DNA of 64,000 nucleotides from Enterobacter sp. JBIWA008. GTDB taxonomy: Bacteria; Pseudomonadota; Gammaproteobacteria; Enterobacterales; Enterobacteriaceae. The notes under the pieces are model-generated. The model had not been told where the DNA came from. It searched no databases and saw nothing but the letters and a program-made list of their open reading frames with translations. The stretch is from NCBI RefSeq assembly GCF_019968765.1, contig NZ_CP074149.1, forward strand, positions 1,550,001-1,614,000, in the 5' to 3' direction. The translations under genes were made by a program, and so were the position numbers. Below, in pieces: positions 29,136 through 38,507 of the stretch; the stretch's first letter is position 1, and every line of letters starts with the position of its first letter.

Positions 29136-29286
29136 GGTTTTCCGTCTCCTTTTTGTGATATCGCTTACAAGCTTAGAAGAAAGTCTCCGTATTGCCCGTC
29201 GCATTCCCCCAATTAAAAGGTGCTTTTCACGCGCAATTATTCGGCATAATCTGGTGGTATCTCAGTTAAAACAGGAATCATTTCAA

Positions 29287-29721
29287 ATGGTTAAATCATT
29301 GTTAATTGCTGTTAATGAAAAGCTATCGTGCGACGATCTTGGCAAACTCTTGTTACGACTTGCCGTCGGCGGACTGATGCTCTTTCACGGTTTGCACAAG
29401 CTTTTTGGCGGCGTGGGGTTTATCAGCGGCATGCTGGTGGAAAAAGGGCTGCCGGGATTTATCGCCTACGGCGTGCTGGTTGGCGAAGTGGTGGCACCGA
29501 TCCTGATTATTGTCGGGCTCTTTACGCGTCCGGCCGCGCTGGTGCTGGCCTTTACGATGATTGTGGCGTGGCTGATGGTGGGAATGGGTGAAACGCTCGC
29601 CCTCGATAAGGTAGGCGCATGGGCGATTGAAAGCCTGGTGTACTTCTTTATCGGCTCGCTGGCTGTCGCGTTTTTAGGGGCCGGGCGGTTTGCGCTGGGT
29701 AAAGGTCCTGTGTGGCGGTGA
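29287..29721 (+). CDS. DoxX-family membrane protein
   Basis: 144 residues from the ATG at 29287 (CAGGAA nine bases before). Four membrane segments: LLRLAVGGLMLFHGLHKLFGG, FIAYGVLVGEVVAPILIIVGLF, AALVLAFTMIVAWLMVG and AIESLVYFFIGSLAVAFLGAG, the DoxX plan with the LFHGLHKL motif. The family has been tied to thiosulfate:quinone oxidoreduction and to redox/thiol stress complexes, but this member is unassigned. It is not in K-12. It is divergent from poxB across 151 bases and ends in a REP element before hcr. Confidence 0.88.
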   Translation: MVKSLLIAVNEKLSCDDLGKLLLRLAVGGLMLFHGLHKLFGGVGFISGMLVEKGLPGFIAYGVLVGEVVAPILIIVGLFTRPAALVLAFTMIVAWLMVGMGETLALDKVGAWAIESLVYFFIGSLAVAFLGAGRFALGKGPVWR

Positions 29722-29732
29722 GGATAACAAAA

Positions 29733-29765
29733 GCCCGGTGGCGCTAGCGCTTACCGGGCCTACGA
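29733..29765. repeat. REP-like hairpin between the DoxX gene and hcr
   Basis: GCCCGGTGGCGCTAGCGC..TACCGGGCC, a REP core with a strong stem, between convergent genes; it may serve both as terminator. Confidence 0.7.
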
Positions 29766-29780
29766 TTGAACGTTTACCGT

Positions 29781-30749
29781 TTATGCGAGGACCAAATCCC
29801 CTTGCGGGTGGCACGAACATGCCAGCACGTAACCCTCGGCAATTTCCGCGTCGGACAGCGTCATGGTGCTGGTGACGGTATACTCCCCGGAAACTACCTT
29901 CGTCTTACAGCAGCCGCACACGCCCGCACGACAGGCAGCCACTACCGGCACCTTGTTGCTTTCCAGAGCCTCAATCAGCGTTGTCCCCACGCGGCCAAAG
30001 AAGCTTTGCGCAGGCTGCAGTTTGGTGAACTTAATCCCACTGGTCGCCGCTTCCGCCACCGGCGTGAAGAACTGCTCTTTGAAGAAGCGGGTCACGCCAA
30101 GCGCTTTCACTTCCTTTTCCACGATATCCATGTACGGCGCCGGTCCGCATGTCATCACGGTGCGGTTCGCAACATCCGGCACGCATTGCAGCAGTTCGCG
30201 GCTTAGGCGACCGGGCACAAAGCCGTGGGTCGCGTTGTGCTCAGCCACCAGCGTCACCGGATAATCACGCCACTCCCCGGCAAAAATCACATCTTCCGGG
30301 GAACGCACGCTGAAGATCGCCTGCACGTCGGCCTGCGGGCGATTTTTCGCCAGCCAGCGGCGCATCGACATAATTGGCGTTACGCCACAGCCTGCCGCCA
30401 GCAGCAGGAATTTATCGTCTGCTTTGTCGTCACAGGTGAATTCCCCCTGCGCGTCTGACAGCCAGATGTAATCCCCGCGCTTCACGTCCCGCGTCAGCCA
30501 CTGGGAGCCCGCTCCGTCGTCAATGCGGCGGACGGTGAGCGTAATGTACTCGCTCACGCCCGGCGTGGAGGAGATCGTGTAGGCGCGCAGGGTCTCCGCC
30601 GAGTTGCGAACGCTCACCAGCGCATACTGGCCTGCACGATACGGATAGTAGTCATGGCACAGCAACGACAGCGTCCACACATCCGGCGTCTCCTGATGGA
30701 TGTGATGAACCTGCATCCGCCACGGACATTGTGAGGTTGGCATGGTCAT
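29781..30749 (-). CDS. hcr: Hcr, NADH oxidoreductase for Hcp
   Basis: 322 residues, K-12 length. FAD domain with RAYTISSTP, NAD domain with AAGCGVTPIMSMRRWL and TCGPAPYMD, and a C-terminal plant-type 2Fe-2S ferredoxin domain with CRAGVCGCC and a fourth Cys in LACSCHPQGD. It carries electrons from NADH to Hcp. It starts 10 bases after hcp, in one operon. Confidence 0.97.
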   Translation of the reverse strand: MTMPTSQCPWRMQVHHIHQETPDVWTLSLLCHDYYPYRAGQYALVSVRNSAETLRAYTISSTPGVSEYITLTVRRIDDGAGSQWLTRDVKRGDYIWLSDAQGEFTCDDKADDKFLLLAAGCGVTPIMSMRRWLAKNRPQADVQAIFSVRSPEDVIFAGEWRDYPVTLVAEHNATHGFVPGRLSRELLQCVPDVANRTVMTCGPAPYMDIVEKEVKALGVTRFFKEQFFTPVAEAATSGIKFTKLQPAQSFFGRVGTTLIEALESNKVPVVAACRAGVCGCCKTKVVSGEYTVTSTMTLSDAEIAEGYVLACSCHPQGDLVLA

Positions 30750-30759
30750 GAATCACTCC

Positions 30760-32418
30760 TTACGCGCTTAGCAGCTGCTTCATATCATCTTCAACGTTGG
30801 TCACGGAACGCAGGCCGAATTTCTCGTTCAGCACCGCCAGCAGGTCCGGCGTCAGGAAGCCAGGCGCGGTAGGACCGGTCACGATGTTGGTGACGCCGAG
30901 AGAGAGCAGGGTCAGCAGGATGACAATCGCTTTCTGCTCAAACCATGACAGCACCAGCGACAGCGGCAGGTCGTTCACGCCGCAGCCCAGTTTCTCCGCC
31001 AGGGTGACTGCCAGAATGATGGCCGAGTAAGCATCGTTACACTGGCCCGCATCGATCAGGCGCGGCAGACCTTCGATGTCGCCGAAATCCAGCTTGTTGA
31101 AACGGTATTTGCCGCACGCCAGGGTCAGGATCAGGCAGTCTTCCGGCACGCTGGTGGCGAAATCGGTGAAGTAGTTACGCTCGCCGCGCGCGCCGTCGCA
31201 GCCGCCGACGAGGAAGATGTGGCGCAGCTTTTCACGGCTGACGAGATCGATCAGCGAATCAGCGGCACCCAGCAGGGTTTCACGACCGAAGCCGACGGTG
31301 ATCAGGTGTGGGATCTCGCTGTACGGGAAGCCCGCCATCTGCTGCGCCTGGACGATAACCGGCCCGAAATCGTCGCCTTCAAGATGGCTCACGCCCGGCC
31401 AGCCGACGATGCTGCGCGTCCAGATGCGGTCGTCATACGCGCCGACGGTAGGGTCGATTATGCAGTTAGAGGTCATCACGATAGGGCCAGGGAAACGGGC
31501 GAACTCAACCTGCTGGTTCTGCCAGCCGCTGCCGTAGTTACCGATCAGATGCTTAAACTTGCGCAGCTCCGGGTAGCCGTGCGCCGGCAGCATTTCGCCG
31601 TGGGTATAAACGTTAACGCCGGTGCCTTCGGTTTGCTTCAGCAGGTTGTAGAGATCTTTCAGGTCGTGACCTGAAATAAGGATGCACTTGCCTTCGGTCG
31701 CCTTGACGTTGACCTGCGTTGGCGTCGGGTGGCCGTAGGTGCTGGTTTCACCGGCATCCAGAATGCTCATCACTTTGAAGTTCATCTGGCCGATTTCCAT
31801 TGAGCACTCCAGCAGGGCATTCATATCGGCAGGCCAGGTGCCCAGCCACGCCATGATTTTGTGGTACTGGGCGTAGATGTCGTTGTCGTACTGACCTAGC
31901 ACGTGTGCGTGCTCCATATAGGCCGCAGCGCCCTTCAGCCCGTAAAGGCACAGCAGGCGCAGGCCGAGAATGTTCTCGCCAATTGCCGCTTTGTCTTTGT
32001 TTGGGGTGAATTCTGCCGCCTGACGCTGCAGGTCACCCAGATCGTCGCTCACCAACTGCAGTTCGGACATCGGGTTTTCCACCCGGGCGCTGGCGTCCGC
32101 CTTCAGGCACTGTGCTTTCAGCGCTTCACGCAGGGCAATCGCTTCGCGGGCGTAGCCGACAATGCGCGGAGAATCGAAGTTAACGTTGGTCAGCGTGGAG
32201 AAAAACGCGCGTGGAGCGAAGCTGTCGACGTAGTGATCGACAATGCCGTATTCACGGGCTTTGAAAGCCCATGCGGAAAGGCCTTGCAGAGCCGCAATCA
32301 GCAGGTCCTGCAGGTCAGATGTTTCTGCGGTTTTGCCGCACATACCCTGTGCGTAAGAGCAGCCATTGCCTGCCGGAGTACGGATGGTTTGTTCACATTG
32401 CACACAAAACATAATCAC
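30760..32418 (-). CDS. hcp: Hcp, hybrid-cluster protein, NO reductase / protein S-nitrosylase
   Basis: 552 residues. N-terminal 4Fe-4S ligands Cys5, Cys8, Cys20 and Cys27 in FCVQCEQT...[11 protein letters not shown]. Hybrid-cluster ligands occur around [30 protein letters not shown] and LACGKYRFN. In E. coli it reduces NO to N2O at low concentrations under anaerobiosis. It is the first gene of hcp-hcr; an NsrR-type site covers the promoter. Start is the MIM version as in K-12. Confidence 0.97.
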   Translation of the reverse strand: MIMFCVQCEQTIRTPAGNGCSYAQGMCGKTAETSDLQDLLIAALQGLSAWAFKAREYGIVDHYVDSFAPRAFFSTLTNVNFDSPRIVGYAREAIALREALKAQCLKADASARVENPMSELQLVSDDLGDLQRQAAEFTPNKDKAAIGENILGLRLLCLYGLKGAAAYMEHAHVLGQYDNDIYAQYHKIMAWLGTWPADMNALLECSMEIGQMNFKVMSILDAGETSTYGHPTPTQVNVKATEGKCILISGHDLKDLYNLLKQTEGTGVNVYTHGEMLPAHGYPELRKFKHLIGNYGSGWQNQQVEFARFPGPIVMTSNCIIDPTVGAYDDRIWTRSIVGWPGVSHLEGDDFGPVIVQAQQMAGFPYSEIPHLITVGFGRETLLGAADSLIDLVSREKLRHIFLVGGCDGARGERNYFTDFATSVPEDCLILTLACGKYRFNKLDFGDIEGLPRLIDAGQCNDAYSAIILAVTLAEKLGCGVNDLPLSLVLSWFEQKAIVILLTLLSLGVTNIVTGPTAPGFLTPDLLAVLNEKFGLRSVTNVEDDMKQLLSA

Positions 32419-32426
32419 ACCTGTTA

Positions 32427-32449
32427 AACTTATATTTAATATACATGTT
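32427..32449 (-). promoter_or_regulatory. NsrR-type operator upstream of hcp
   Basis: A 23-base imperfect palindrome, AACTTATATTT-A-ATATACATGTT on the plus strand. It follows the 11-1-11 NsrR plan (AAGATGYATTT half-sites); the half nearer hcp is poorer. It starts 8 bases before the hcp ATG, consistent with NO-relieved repression. Confidence 0.65.
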
Positions 32450-32523
32450 TAAGGTTATGCCTGTGCCAGAACGGTGAAAAGGGCTTTCTGCTACAAAATA
32501 GAGGGAGATTGATTTAGCGCAAT

Positions 32524-32550
32524 TTTGGCGGCAGGAAAACTACCGCCAAA
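32524..32550 (-). terminator. Hairpin after lysO, possible terminator
   Basis: TTTGGCGG/CCGCCAAA stem with an 11-base loop, seven bases beyond the lysO stop. There is no clear T run, so termination is uncertain. Confidence 0.35.
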
Positions 32551-32556
32551 GAAGTA

Positions 32557-33456
32557 TCAGGCAGAGAAGAAGGCCATCATGACCGGAACCAGAAGACTTA
32601 AAATAAAGCCGTGAACGATAGCCGCGGGCACCATCTCCAGCCCTCCGGAGCGTTGTAATACCGGCATGGTAAAGTCCATCGACGTTGCGCCGCACAGGCC
32701 CAGCGCGGTAGAGCGACTGCGGCGAACCAGGCTCGGGATCAGCATGATGGCAATCAGCTCGCGCGCCAGATCGTTAAAGAAGGCGGCGCTGCCGATTACC
32801 GGGCCGAATGATTCGGTCAGCAGAATACCGGAAAGGGAATACCAGCCAAAACCTGACGCCATCGCCAGGCCGGTTTTCAGCGGCAGATCGAGAATAAGGG
32901 CATTAATGACTCCCGCCACCATTGAACTGGCGACAACAATCACGGCAACCATCATTCCCCGACGGTTGAGGACAATTTGTTTCAGCGTCATGCCATTATT
33001 TCGCAGCTGAATACCGATCAAGAACAGCAGGAAGATCAGCGTATACTCACTGGCCTCTGTCGCGTGCTGTAAAAATGCCCAACCGGTCAGTCCAAGAAGA
33101 AAACCGAGCACCACGACGCCGCATAATTTTAATGATTCAAGCGCCATTGCAATTCGTGAAGGGAGTTTTTCCTGATGATGGTGATTTTTCCATGGAATAG
33201 TGCGTTCCAGCCAAAGCAGCGCGGCAATATTGCACAGCAAAATAACCACCACGGTGACGACAGAATAATGGAGGATAGACAGTAAATTCGCCGACAGGTT
33301 ATCCAGGAAGGCCAGGCTTATCCCCATAAAGAAAAGAATGACGTAAACAATCCAGCTGAGAAAACGGTTGATTAACCGTAATGCAGATTCCTGACGCAGC
33401 GGGATAAGGTAGCCCGCAATCAGGGGCGGCAGAATAATGAGGAGTCCTGAAAACAT
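32557..33456 (-). CDS. lysO: LysO (YbjE), L-lysine exporter
   Basis: 299 residues, eight to ten hydrophobic segments. LysO family: GFGWYSLSGILLTESFGP, ARELIAIMLIPSL and GATSMDFTMPVLQRSGG are the family's conserved core, with acidic residues inside membrane segments thought to be needed for transport. It exports lysine and thialysine across the inner membrane; in E. coli ArgP activates it. I saw no lysine riboswitch upstream. It lies between hcp and aqpZ on the same strand but with gaps, so probably separate. Confidence 0.94.
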   Translation of the reverse strand: MFSGLLIILPPLIAGYLIPLRQESALRLINRFLSWIVYVILFFMGISLAFLDNLSANLLSILHYSVVTVVVILLCNIAALLWLERTIPWKNHHHQEKLPSRIAMALESLKLCGVVVLGFLLGLTGWAFLQHATEASEYTLIFLLFLIGIQLRNNGMTLKQIVLNRRGMMVAVIVVASSMVAGVINALILDLPLKTGLAMASGFGWYSLSGILLTESFGPVIGSAAFFNDLARELIAIMLIPSLVRRSRSTALGLCGATSMDFTMPVLQRSGGLEMVPAAIVHGFILSLLVPVMMAFFSA

Positions 33457-33538
33457 GAACAGCCGGTCCTTTTGAGTATCTGTTGAGCGCCAGAGACACT
33501 ACCCAATAAAGGCTGTCAGGTAAAGGAACAATAAAAAA

Positions 33539-33567
33539 GCCGGGTGGCGTTACGCCTTACCCGGCTT
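33539..33567. repeat. REP element downstream of aqpZ
   Basis: GCCGGGTGGCGTTACGCCTT followed by ACCCGGC, a canonical REP hairpin, preceded by six A (T run on the minus strand). Confidence 0.82.
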
Positions 33568-33594
33568 GTGTCTATCTGGGGTGTGCGGCCTGTT

Positions 33595-33633
33595 GCCCTC
33601 ACCCCGGACCTCTCCCAAAGGGAGAGGGGGAAA
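33595..33633. repeat. Intergenic repeat with CCTCTCCC/GGGAGAGG hairpin after aqpZ
   Basis: CCCTCACCCCGGACCTCTCC, then CAAAGGGAGAGGGGGAAA. I recall close copies as a frequent intergenic repeat in Enterobacter-group genomes. On the minus strand it directly follows the aqpZ stop, so it can also work as terminator. Confidence 0.6.
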
Positions 33634-33635
33634 GA

Positions 33636-34331
33636 TTAATCGCGTTTTTCCAGCAGGGTGCGATACAGCACGCCGCCCAGGATACCGCCGATAATTGGCA
33701 TCACCCAGAACAGCCACAGCTGCTCAAGCGCCCAGCCGCCCTGGAAGATGGCGACGGCGGTGCTGCGCGCCGGGTTAACGGAGGTGTTGGTCACCGGGAT
33801 TGAGATCAGGTGAATCAGCGTCAGCGCCAGACCAATGGCGATTGGCGCGAAGCCTGCAGGTGCGTATTTGTCCGTTGCGCCGTGAATAACCAGCAGGAAG
33901 CCCGCGGTCAGCACAATTTCAATCACGATGGCAGACAGCATGGAGTAGCCGCCTGGAGAATGTTCTCCGAAGCCGTTAGAGGCAAAGCCGCTGGCTGCGG
34001 CGTCAAAGCCTGCTTTGCCGCTGGCAATCACGTACAGAACACCTGCCGCAATAATACCGCCAACCACCTGCGCCACAATGTAGCCAATCACGTCTTTAGC
34101 CGGGAAACGGCCGCCTGCCCATAAACCTAACGTCACTGCCGGGTTAAAATGGCCGCCGGAAATATGCCCCACGGCAAATGCCATGGTTAATACGGTTAAA
34201 CCAAACGCCAACGCGACGCCGACAAAACCAATGCCTAATTCCGGGAATGCCGCTGCCAGCACTGCACTACCGCAGCCGCCAAATACCAGCCAGAATGTAC
34301 CAAAACATTCTGCCGCTAATTTTCTAAACAT
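33636..34331 (-). CDS. aqpZ: AqpZ, aquaporin Z
   Basis: 231 residues from the ATG at 34331, with GAGGTGG as ribosome site; a GTG six bases earlier overlaps that site and is less likely. Six membrane helices and two half-helices with NPA motifs (HFNPAVTLG and SVNPARSTA). The selectivity Arg follows the second NPA (NPAR). Water channel of the inner membrane. It is divergent from ybjD and followed by two repeat elements. Confidence 0.97.
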   Translation of the reverse strand: MFRKLAAECFGTFWLVFGGCGSAVLAAAFPELGIGFVGVALAFGLTVLTMAFAVGHISGGHFNPAVTLGLWAGGRFPAKDVIGYIVAQVVGGIIAAGVLYVIASGKAGFDAAASGFASNGFGEHSPGGYSMLSAIVIEIVLTAGFLLVIHGATDKYAPAGFAPIAIGLALTLIHLISIPVTNTSVNPARSTAVAIFQGGWALEQLWLFWVMPIIGGILGGVLYRTLLEKRD

Positions 34332-34620
34332 AACCACCTCAAAATAATTATCCGCACGCTTTCCCGCGCGGGATATTTCGCCATAAAGGGATGACGACTC
34401 AAAGAGCCTGTATTTTAGAAACCATCAACACCCCTTCGCCACTTAAATAAATTCGATTAATTTGATTTAAGGCAATGTGATGTCAATCCTTGTTCAAATC
34501 AGCGGTAAATAGAGCATAGACCAATTCTCGCAAGGATGAATGTTGTGCTGTCGTGCCTGGGTTCCTGCCGCTATACTGCTGATAACTTAAAGGAAAAAGT
34601 GGTCATTTGGCGGGGGATTT
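34332..34620. other. aqpZ-ybjD divergent intergenic region
   Basis: 289 bases. TATACT at 34572-34577 is a possible -10 box for ybjD, with no good -35. Towards aqpZ the sequence is AT-rich (around 34440-34475). No known operator recognised. Confidence 0.4.
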
Positions 34621-36279
34621 ATGCTTCTCGAACGTGTGGAAATTGTTGGCTTTCGCGGTATTAACCGCCTGTCGCTGCAGCTGGAGCAGAACAACGTCCT
34701 GATCGGCGAGAACGCGTGGGGTAAGTCCAGCCTGCTGGATGCGCTGACGCTACTGCTTTCGCCCGAAGACGATCTGTATCACTTCGTCCGCGACGATTTC
34801 TGGTTTCCCCCCGGCGACGTGACGGGGCGCGAGAAGCACCTGCATATCATCCTGACGTTCCGTGAATCCGAGCCCGGACGTCACCGCGTGCGTCGTTTCC
34901 GCCCGCTGTCACCCTGCTGGGTGCCGTGCGATGACGGTTTCCACCGGATATTCTATCGGCTGGAAGGGGAGATGGCGGAAAATGAGGGGGTCCTCACCCT
35001 GCGTGATTTTCTCGATGAGAAAGCCAACCCGATCCCGCTGGACAATATCGACGACCTGGCCCGTCACCTGATCCGCCTGACGCCGGTGCTGCGCCTGCGC
35101 GATGCGCGCTTTATGCGCCGTATTCGTAACGGTACCGTACCCAATATGCCGGAAGTGGAAGTCACCGCCCGCGAGCTGGATTTTCTGGCAAGAGAGCTGG
35201 TGTCGCGTCCGCAAAATCTTACCGATGGTCAAATCCGTCAGGGGTTGTCCGCGATGGTACAGCTCCTGGAGCACTATTTTTCCGAGCAGGGAACGTCACA
35301 GTCCCGCCATCGTCTGATGCGCCGCCGCTCTCATGATGAGCAGCGAAGCTGGCGTTATCTCGACATTATTAACCGGATGATCGACCGGCCCGGTGGTCGT
35401 ACCCATCGGGTGATTTTGCTGGGGCTGTTTTCAACGCTTCTGCAGGCCAAAGGCACCGTTCGTCTTGACCGGGACGCCCGGCCGCTGCTGCTGGTTGAAG
35501 ATCCGGAAACGCGCCTGCATCCCATCATGCTCTCCGTGGCATGGCATCTGCTGAATCTGCTGCCGCTCCAGCGCATTACGACCACCAATTCCGGGGAGTT
35601 ATTATCGCTGACGCCGGTAGAACACGTCTGTCGCCTGGTGCGTGAATCCTCCCGCGTCACTGCTTTCCGCCTTGGGCCTGGCGGTTTGAACGCGGAAGAC
35701 GGGCGGCGCATCGCGTTTCATATTCGCTTTAACCGGGCGTCGTCGCTCTTTGCCCGCTGCTGGCTGCTGGTGGAGGGGGAAACGGAAACCTGGGTCATCA
35801 ACGAGCTGGCGCGCCAGTGCGGCCACCATTTTGATGCGGAAGGCATTAAGGTGATTGAATTCGCCCAGTCGGGATTAAAGCCGCTGATAAAATTTGCCCG
35901 CCGGATGGGGATCGAGTGGCACGTGCTGGTAGACGGTGATGAGGCGGGTAAAAAATATGCCTCGACCGTGCGTAGCCTGCTGAATAACGAGCGCGAGGAA
36001 GAGCGCGACCATTTAACCATGCTCCCCGCGATGGATATGGAACACTTTATGTATCGTCAGGGGTTCGACGACGTCTTCCACCGAATTGCCATGGTGCCGG
36101 TCGATGTCCCGATGAACATGCGGCGCGTGATCGCCAAAGCCATTCATCGTTCGTCAAAACCGGATTTAGCCATTGAAGTGGCGACGGAAGCAGGGAGGCG
36201 GGGCGTGGAGGCGGTGCCGGCCCTGCTGCGGAAGATGTTCTCCCGCGTGCTGTGGCTGGCACGCGGGAAAGCGGATTAG
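34621..36279 (+). CDS. ybjD: YbjD, OLD-family ATPase/Toprim nuclease-like protein
   Basis: 552 residues, full length. N-terminal ABC/SMC-like ATPase with Walker A GENAWGKSS (about 28-36) and a Walker-B-like LLLVEDPETRLHP. C-terminal Toprim domain with LLVEGETETW (Glu) and VLVDGDEAGKK (DxD), then MDMEHFMYRQGF. The family includes the P2 OLD nuclease and the GajA component of Gabija defence, but YbjD stands alone as a core gene; no helicase partner lies next to it. Substrate unknown. Its stop overlaps the ybjX stop by four bases (convergent, no terminator between). Confidence 0.93.
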   Translation: MLLERVEIVGFRGINRLSLQLEQNNVLIGENAWGKSSLLDALTLLLSPEDDLYHFVRDDFWFPPGDVTGREKHLHIILTFRESEPGRHRVRRFRPLSPCWVPCDDGFHRIFYRLEGEMAENEGVLTLRDFLDEKANPIPLDNIDDLARHLIRLTPVLRLRDARFMRRIRNGTVPNMPEVEVTARELDFLARELVSRPQNLTDGQIRQGLSAMVQLLEHYFSEQGTSQSRHRLMRRRSHDEQRSWRYLDIINRMIDRPGGRTHRVILLGLFSTLLQAKGTVRLDRDARPLLLVEDPETRLHPIMLSVAWHLLNLLPLQRITTTNSGELLSLTPVEHVCRLVRESSRVTAFRLGPGGLNAEDGRRIAFHIRFNRASSLFARCWLLVEGETETWVINELARQCGHHFDAEGIKVIEFAQSGLKPLIKFARRMGIEWHVLVDGDEAGKKYASTVRSLLNNEREEERDHLTMLPAMDMEHFMYRQGFDDVFHRIAMVPVDVPMNMRRVIAKAIHRSSKPDLAIEVATEAGRRGVEAVPALLRKMFSRVLWLARGKAD

Positions 36280-37232
36280 CGTTGGGTTGCCTGTTTCACC
36301 TGCTGAATCAGGCTATCCAGCAGCGCGTAGCGGCGGCGATATTCGGAACGCTTTTTGCTCGCGATCTCTTCCATCGGTTTACGCGGCATGACGAGCGGCA
36401 GCATAAAGTTACCGTTGTCCTGCTTTTCACCGCCGAGGGAGGTCCAGAAACTGTCGTAATCGGCCAACAGTTTCCCCTCTTTTTTCTTGCGGTAGCGCCA
36501 GCTGCGATAAATATGGGTATCGTTACTGACGGCGACAATTTGCTCTACCGGGAACGCGGCGCCGAGCGTCATGGCGGCCTCGACCAGCAGACGTTTCGGG
36601 AACAGGCCATGGCAGGCTTTCGTCGCACCCTGGATCAGCTCATGGGGAACATGCGCTTTTGCGCCCTGCAAACCGCCAATGAACAGCGTCGATTTTCCCT
36701 CAAACTGGCACAGCGTAAAGGTCATCTCCGCCAGCGCCGTATTTTGACTGTCACAGAAAACGAGGGTAGCTTCTCCCTCTTTATCCATAAACGCGTCGGC
36801 ACACAGGCGGACGGTAAATTGCTGTTCATCTTTTCCGATTATGGTCAGCAGGGTCACGCCCTGCTTTGAAAGATAGCCACTAGTCAGCGTAGCCGGCAGC
36901 TGGCGACACATCATCTGATAGTGCCAGGCAAGCGATTCCAGCGCACGCTGTCGATCCATATTGACCGTCAACCACGGACGATGAAGGCGGCAGGGCAGCC
37001 CCGGCTGAACCTGGAGCATTTGCATCAGGTGCGGATGCCTGGCAAGCTCAGACAGCAGACGCGCGGTGCTAAGCGGTGTCGCCAGTGAACGCAGCATGAA
37101 CTTACGTCGGTAGGCGGTTTTTTCCCATGCCAGCCCGGGCGCGATCTCACCGAAAGCCAGGTTTTTGAAAAGCTGCCAGCCGGATTTTGGCTGCGGCAGG
37201 TTTGAAAGTGAGGTATCGACGATAGAAGACAT
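36276..37232 (-). CDS. ybjX: YbjX, VirK/DUF535-family protein
   Basis: 318 residues, no signal peptide or membrane helix. VirK/YbjX family signature segments are LTIIGKDEQQFTVRLCADAF, STLFIGGLQGAK and ATKACHGLFPKRLLVEAAMTLG. Homologues in Salmonella and Shigella affect virulence and resistance to antimicrobial peptides, and are PhoPQ-regulated. A PhoP-box-like sequence lies 49 bases upstream. It is convergent with ybjD and divergent from macA. Confidence 0.93.
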   Translation of the reverse strand: MSSIVDTSLSNLPQPKSGWQLFKNLAFGEIAPGLAWEKTAYRRKFMLRSLATPLSTARLLSELARHPHLMQMLQVQPGLPCRLHRPWLTVNMDRQRALESLAWHYQMMCRQLPATLTSGYLSKQGVTLLTIIGKDEQQFTVRLCADAFMDKEGEATLVFCDSQNTALAEMTFTLCQFEGKSTLFIGGLQGAKAHVPHELIQGATKACHGLFPKRLLVEAAMTLGAAFPVEQIVAVSNDTHIYRSWRYRKKKEGKLLADYDSFWTSLGGEKQDNGNFMLPLVMPRKPMEEIASKKRSEYRRRYALLDSLIQQVKQATQR

Positions 37233-37280
37233 GATAGATCCTGATCCTTTTGGAATATCGCTATTTCAACAGGGGAAATG

Positions 37281-37297
37281 TCAACGTCTCGTAAACA
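37281..37297 (-). promoter_or_regulatory. Candidate PhoP box of ybjX
   Basis: On the minus strand TGTTTA-CGAGA-CGTTGA: the first half matches the PhoP hexamer (T/G)GTTTA exactly and the second half in four of six bases, with the canonical 5-base gap. Confidence 0.5.
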
Positions 37298-37391
37298 AAT
37301 TAGGGCGATTTCGGATAACGGGGGTTTCGTTGAAGAGTCGTTTAGATAGAATCAACATTTATAATTGCCAGAACATTTATTTGGAATATTT

Positions 37392-38507
37392 ATGAACCTC
37401 AAGGGAAAACGCAGAACGCTGTTTCTGCTGCTGGCGGTCGTGGTTTTAGCCGGTGGGTACTGGCTATGGCAGATGCTGAATGCGCCGGTGCCGCAGTATC
37501 AGACACTCATTGTTCGCCCGGGCGAACTGCAGCAAAACGTCCTCGCGACGGGTAAGCTTGACGCTTTGCGTAAGGTTGACGTCGGCGCTCAGGTCAGCGG
37601 CCAGCTGAAAACGCTGTCGGTTGAGATTGGCGACAAGGTGAAAAAAGGCCAGCTGCTCGGCGTTATTGATCCTGAGCAGGCTGAGAACCAGATCCGCGAG
37701 GTGGAAGCCACGCTGATGGAATTGCGAGCGCAGCGAGCGCAGGCACAGGCAGAACGTAACCTGGCCCAGGTGACGCTGACCCGTCAGCAGGCGCTGGCTA
37801 AAACCCAGGCTATTTCGAAACAAGATTTAGATACTGCCACTACTGAACTGGCGGTGAAACAGGCGCAGATTGGCACGATTGACGCGCAAATCAAACGCAA
37901 CCAGGCCTCGCTGGATACGGCGAAAACCAACCTCGACTACACCAAAATCGTTGCGCCGATGGCGGGCGAAGTCACCCAGATCACTACGCTCCAGGGCCAG
38001 ACGGTGATTGCCGCGCAGCAGGCGCCAAACATTCTGACGCTGGCGGACATGAGCACCATGCTGGTCAAAGCCCAGGTCTCAGAGGCGGATGTTATCCACC
38101 TTAAGCCCGGGCAGAAAGCCTGGTTTACGGTGCTGGGAGACCCGCAGACGCGCTACGAAGGCGTGCTGAAAGACATTCTGCCGACGCCGGAAAAAGTTAA
38201 CGACGCTATCTTCTACTATGCCCGCTTTGAGGTGCCAAACCCGCAGGGCGTGCTGCGTCTGGACATGACCGCCCAGGTGCATATCCAGCTGACCGGCGTG
38301 AAGAACGTGCTGACTATCCCGCTTTCTGCGCTCGGCGAGTCCGCCGGGGATAGCCGTTATAAAGTGAAAGTGCTGCGCAACGGCGAAACGCGCGAGCGCG
38401 AGGTCGTGATCGACGAGCGTAACGACACCGACGTGGTGGTGGTGAAAGGGCTGGAAGAGGGCGAGGAGATTGTTGTCAGCGAAAGCCTGCCCGGAGCCGC
38501 TAAATGA
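37392..38507 (+). CDS. macA: MacA, periplasmic adaptor of the MacAB-TolC pump
   Basis: 371 residues, K-12 length, from the ATG at 37392. One N-terminal membrane anchor ([18 protein letters not shown]), then lipoyl/barrel-sandwich ([21 protein letters not shown]), a coiled-coil hairpin at about 100-170 rich in Gln/Ala, and beta-barrel and membrane-proximal domains. It links MacB to TolC for export of macrolides and heat-stable enterotoxin-like substrates. Its end overlaps macB by four bases. Confidence 0.96.
   Translation: MNLKGKRRTLFLLLAVVVLAGGYWLWQMLNAPVPQYQTLIVRPGELQQNVLATGKLDALRKVDVGAQVSGQLKTLSVEIGDKVKKGQLLGVIDPEQAENQIREVEATLMELRAQRAQAQAERNLAQVTLTRQQALAKTQAISKQDLDTATTELAVKQAQIGTIDAQIKRNQASLDTAKTNLDYTKIVAPMAGEVTQITTLQGQTVIAAQQAPNILTLADMSTMLVKAQVSEADVIHLKPGQKAWFTVLGDPQTRYEGVLKDILPTPEKVNDAIFYYARFEVPNPQGVLRLDMTAQVHIQLTGVKNVLTIPLSALGESAGDSRYKVKVLRNGETREREVVIDERNDTDVVVVKGLEEGEEIVVSESLPGAAK

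Noticed and set aside
33457..33540. Lysine riboswitch ahead of lysO
   Set aside because: Too short a leader and no L-box core; E. coli uses ArgP for this gene.
34621..36279. YbjD as part of a Gabija-like defence system
   Set aside because: It has the OLD ATPase-Toprim architecture, but no UvrD-like helicase partner is adjacent and the gene is core in enterobacteria.
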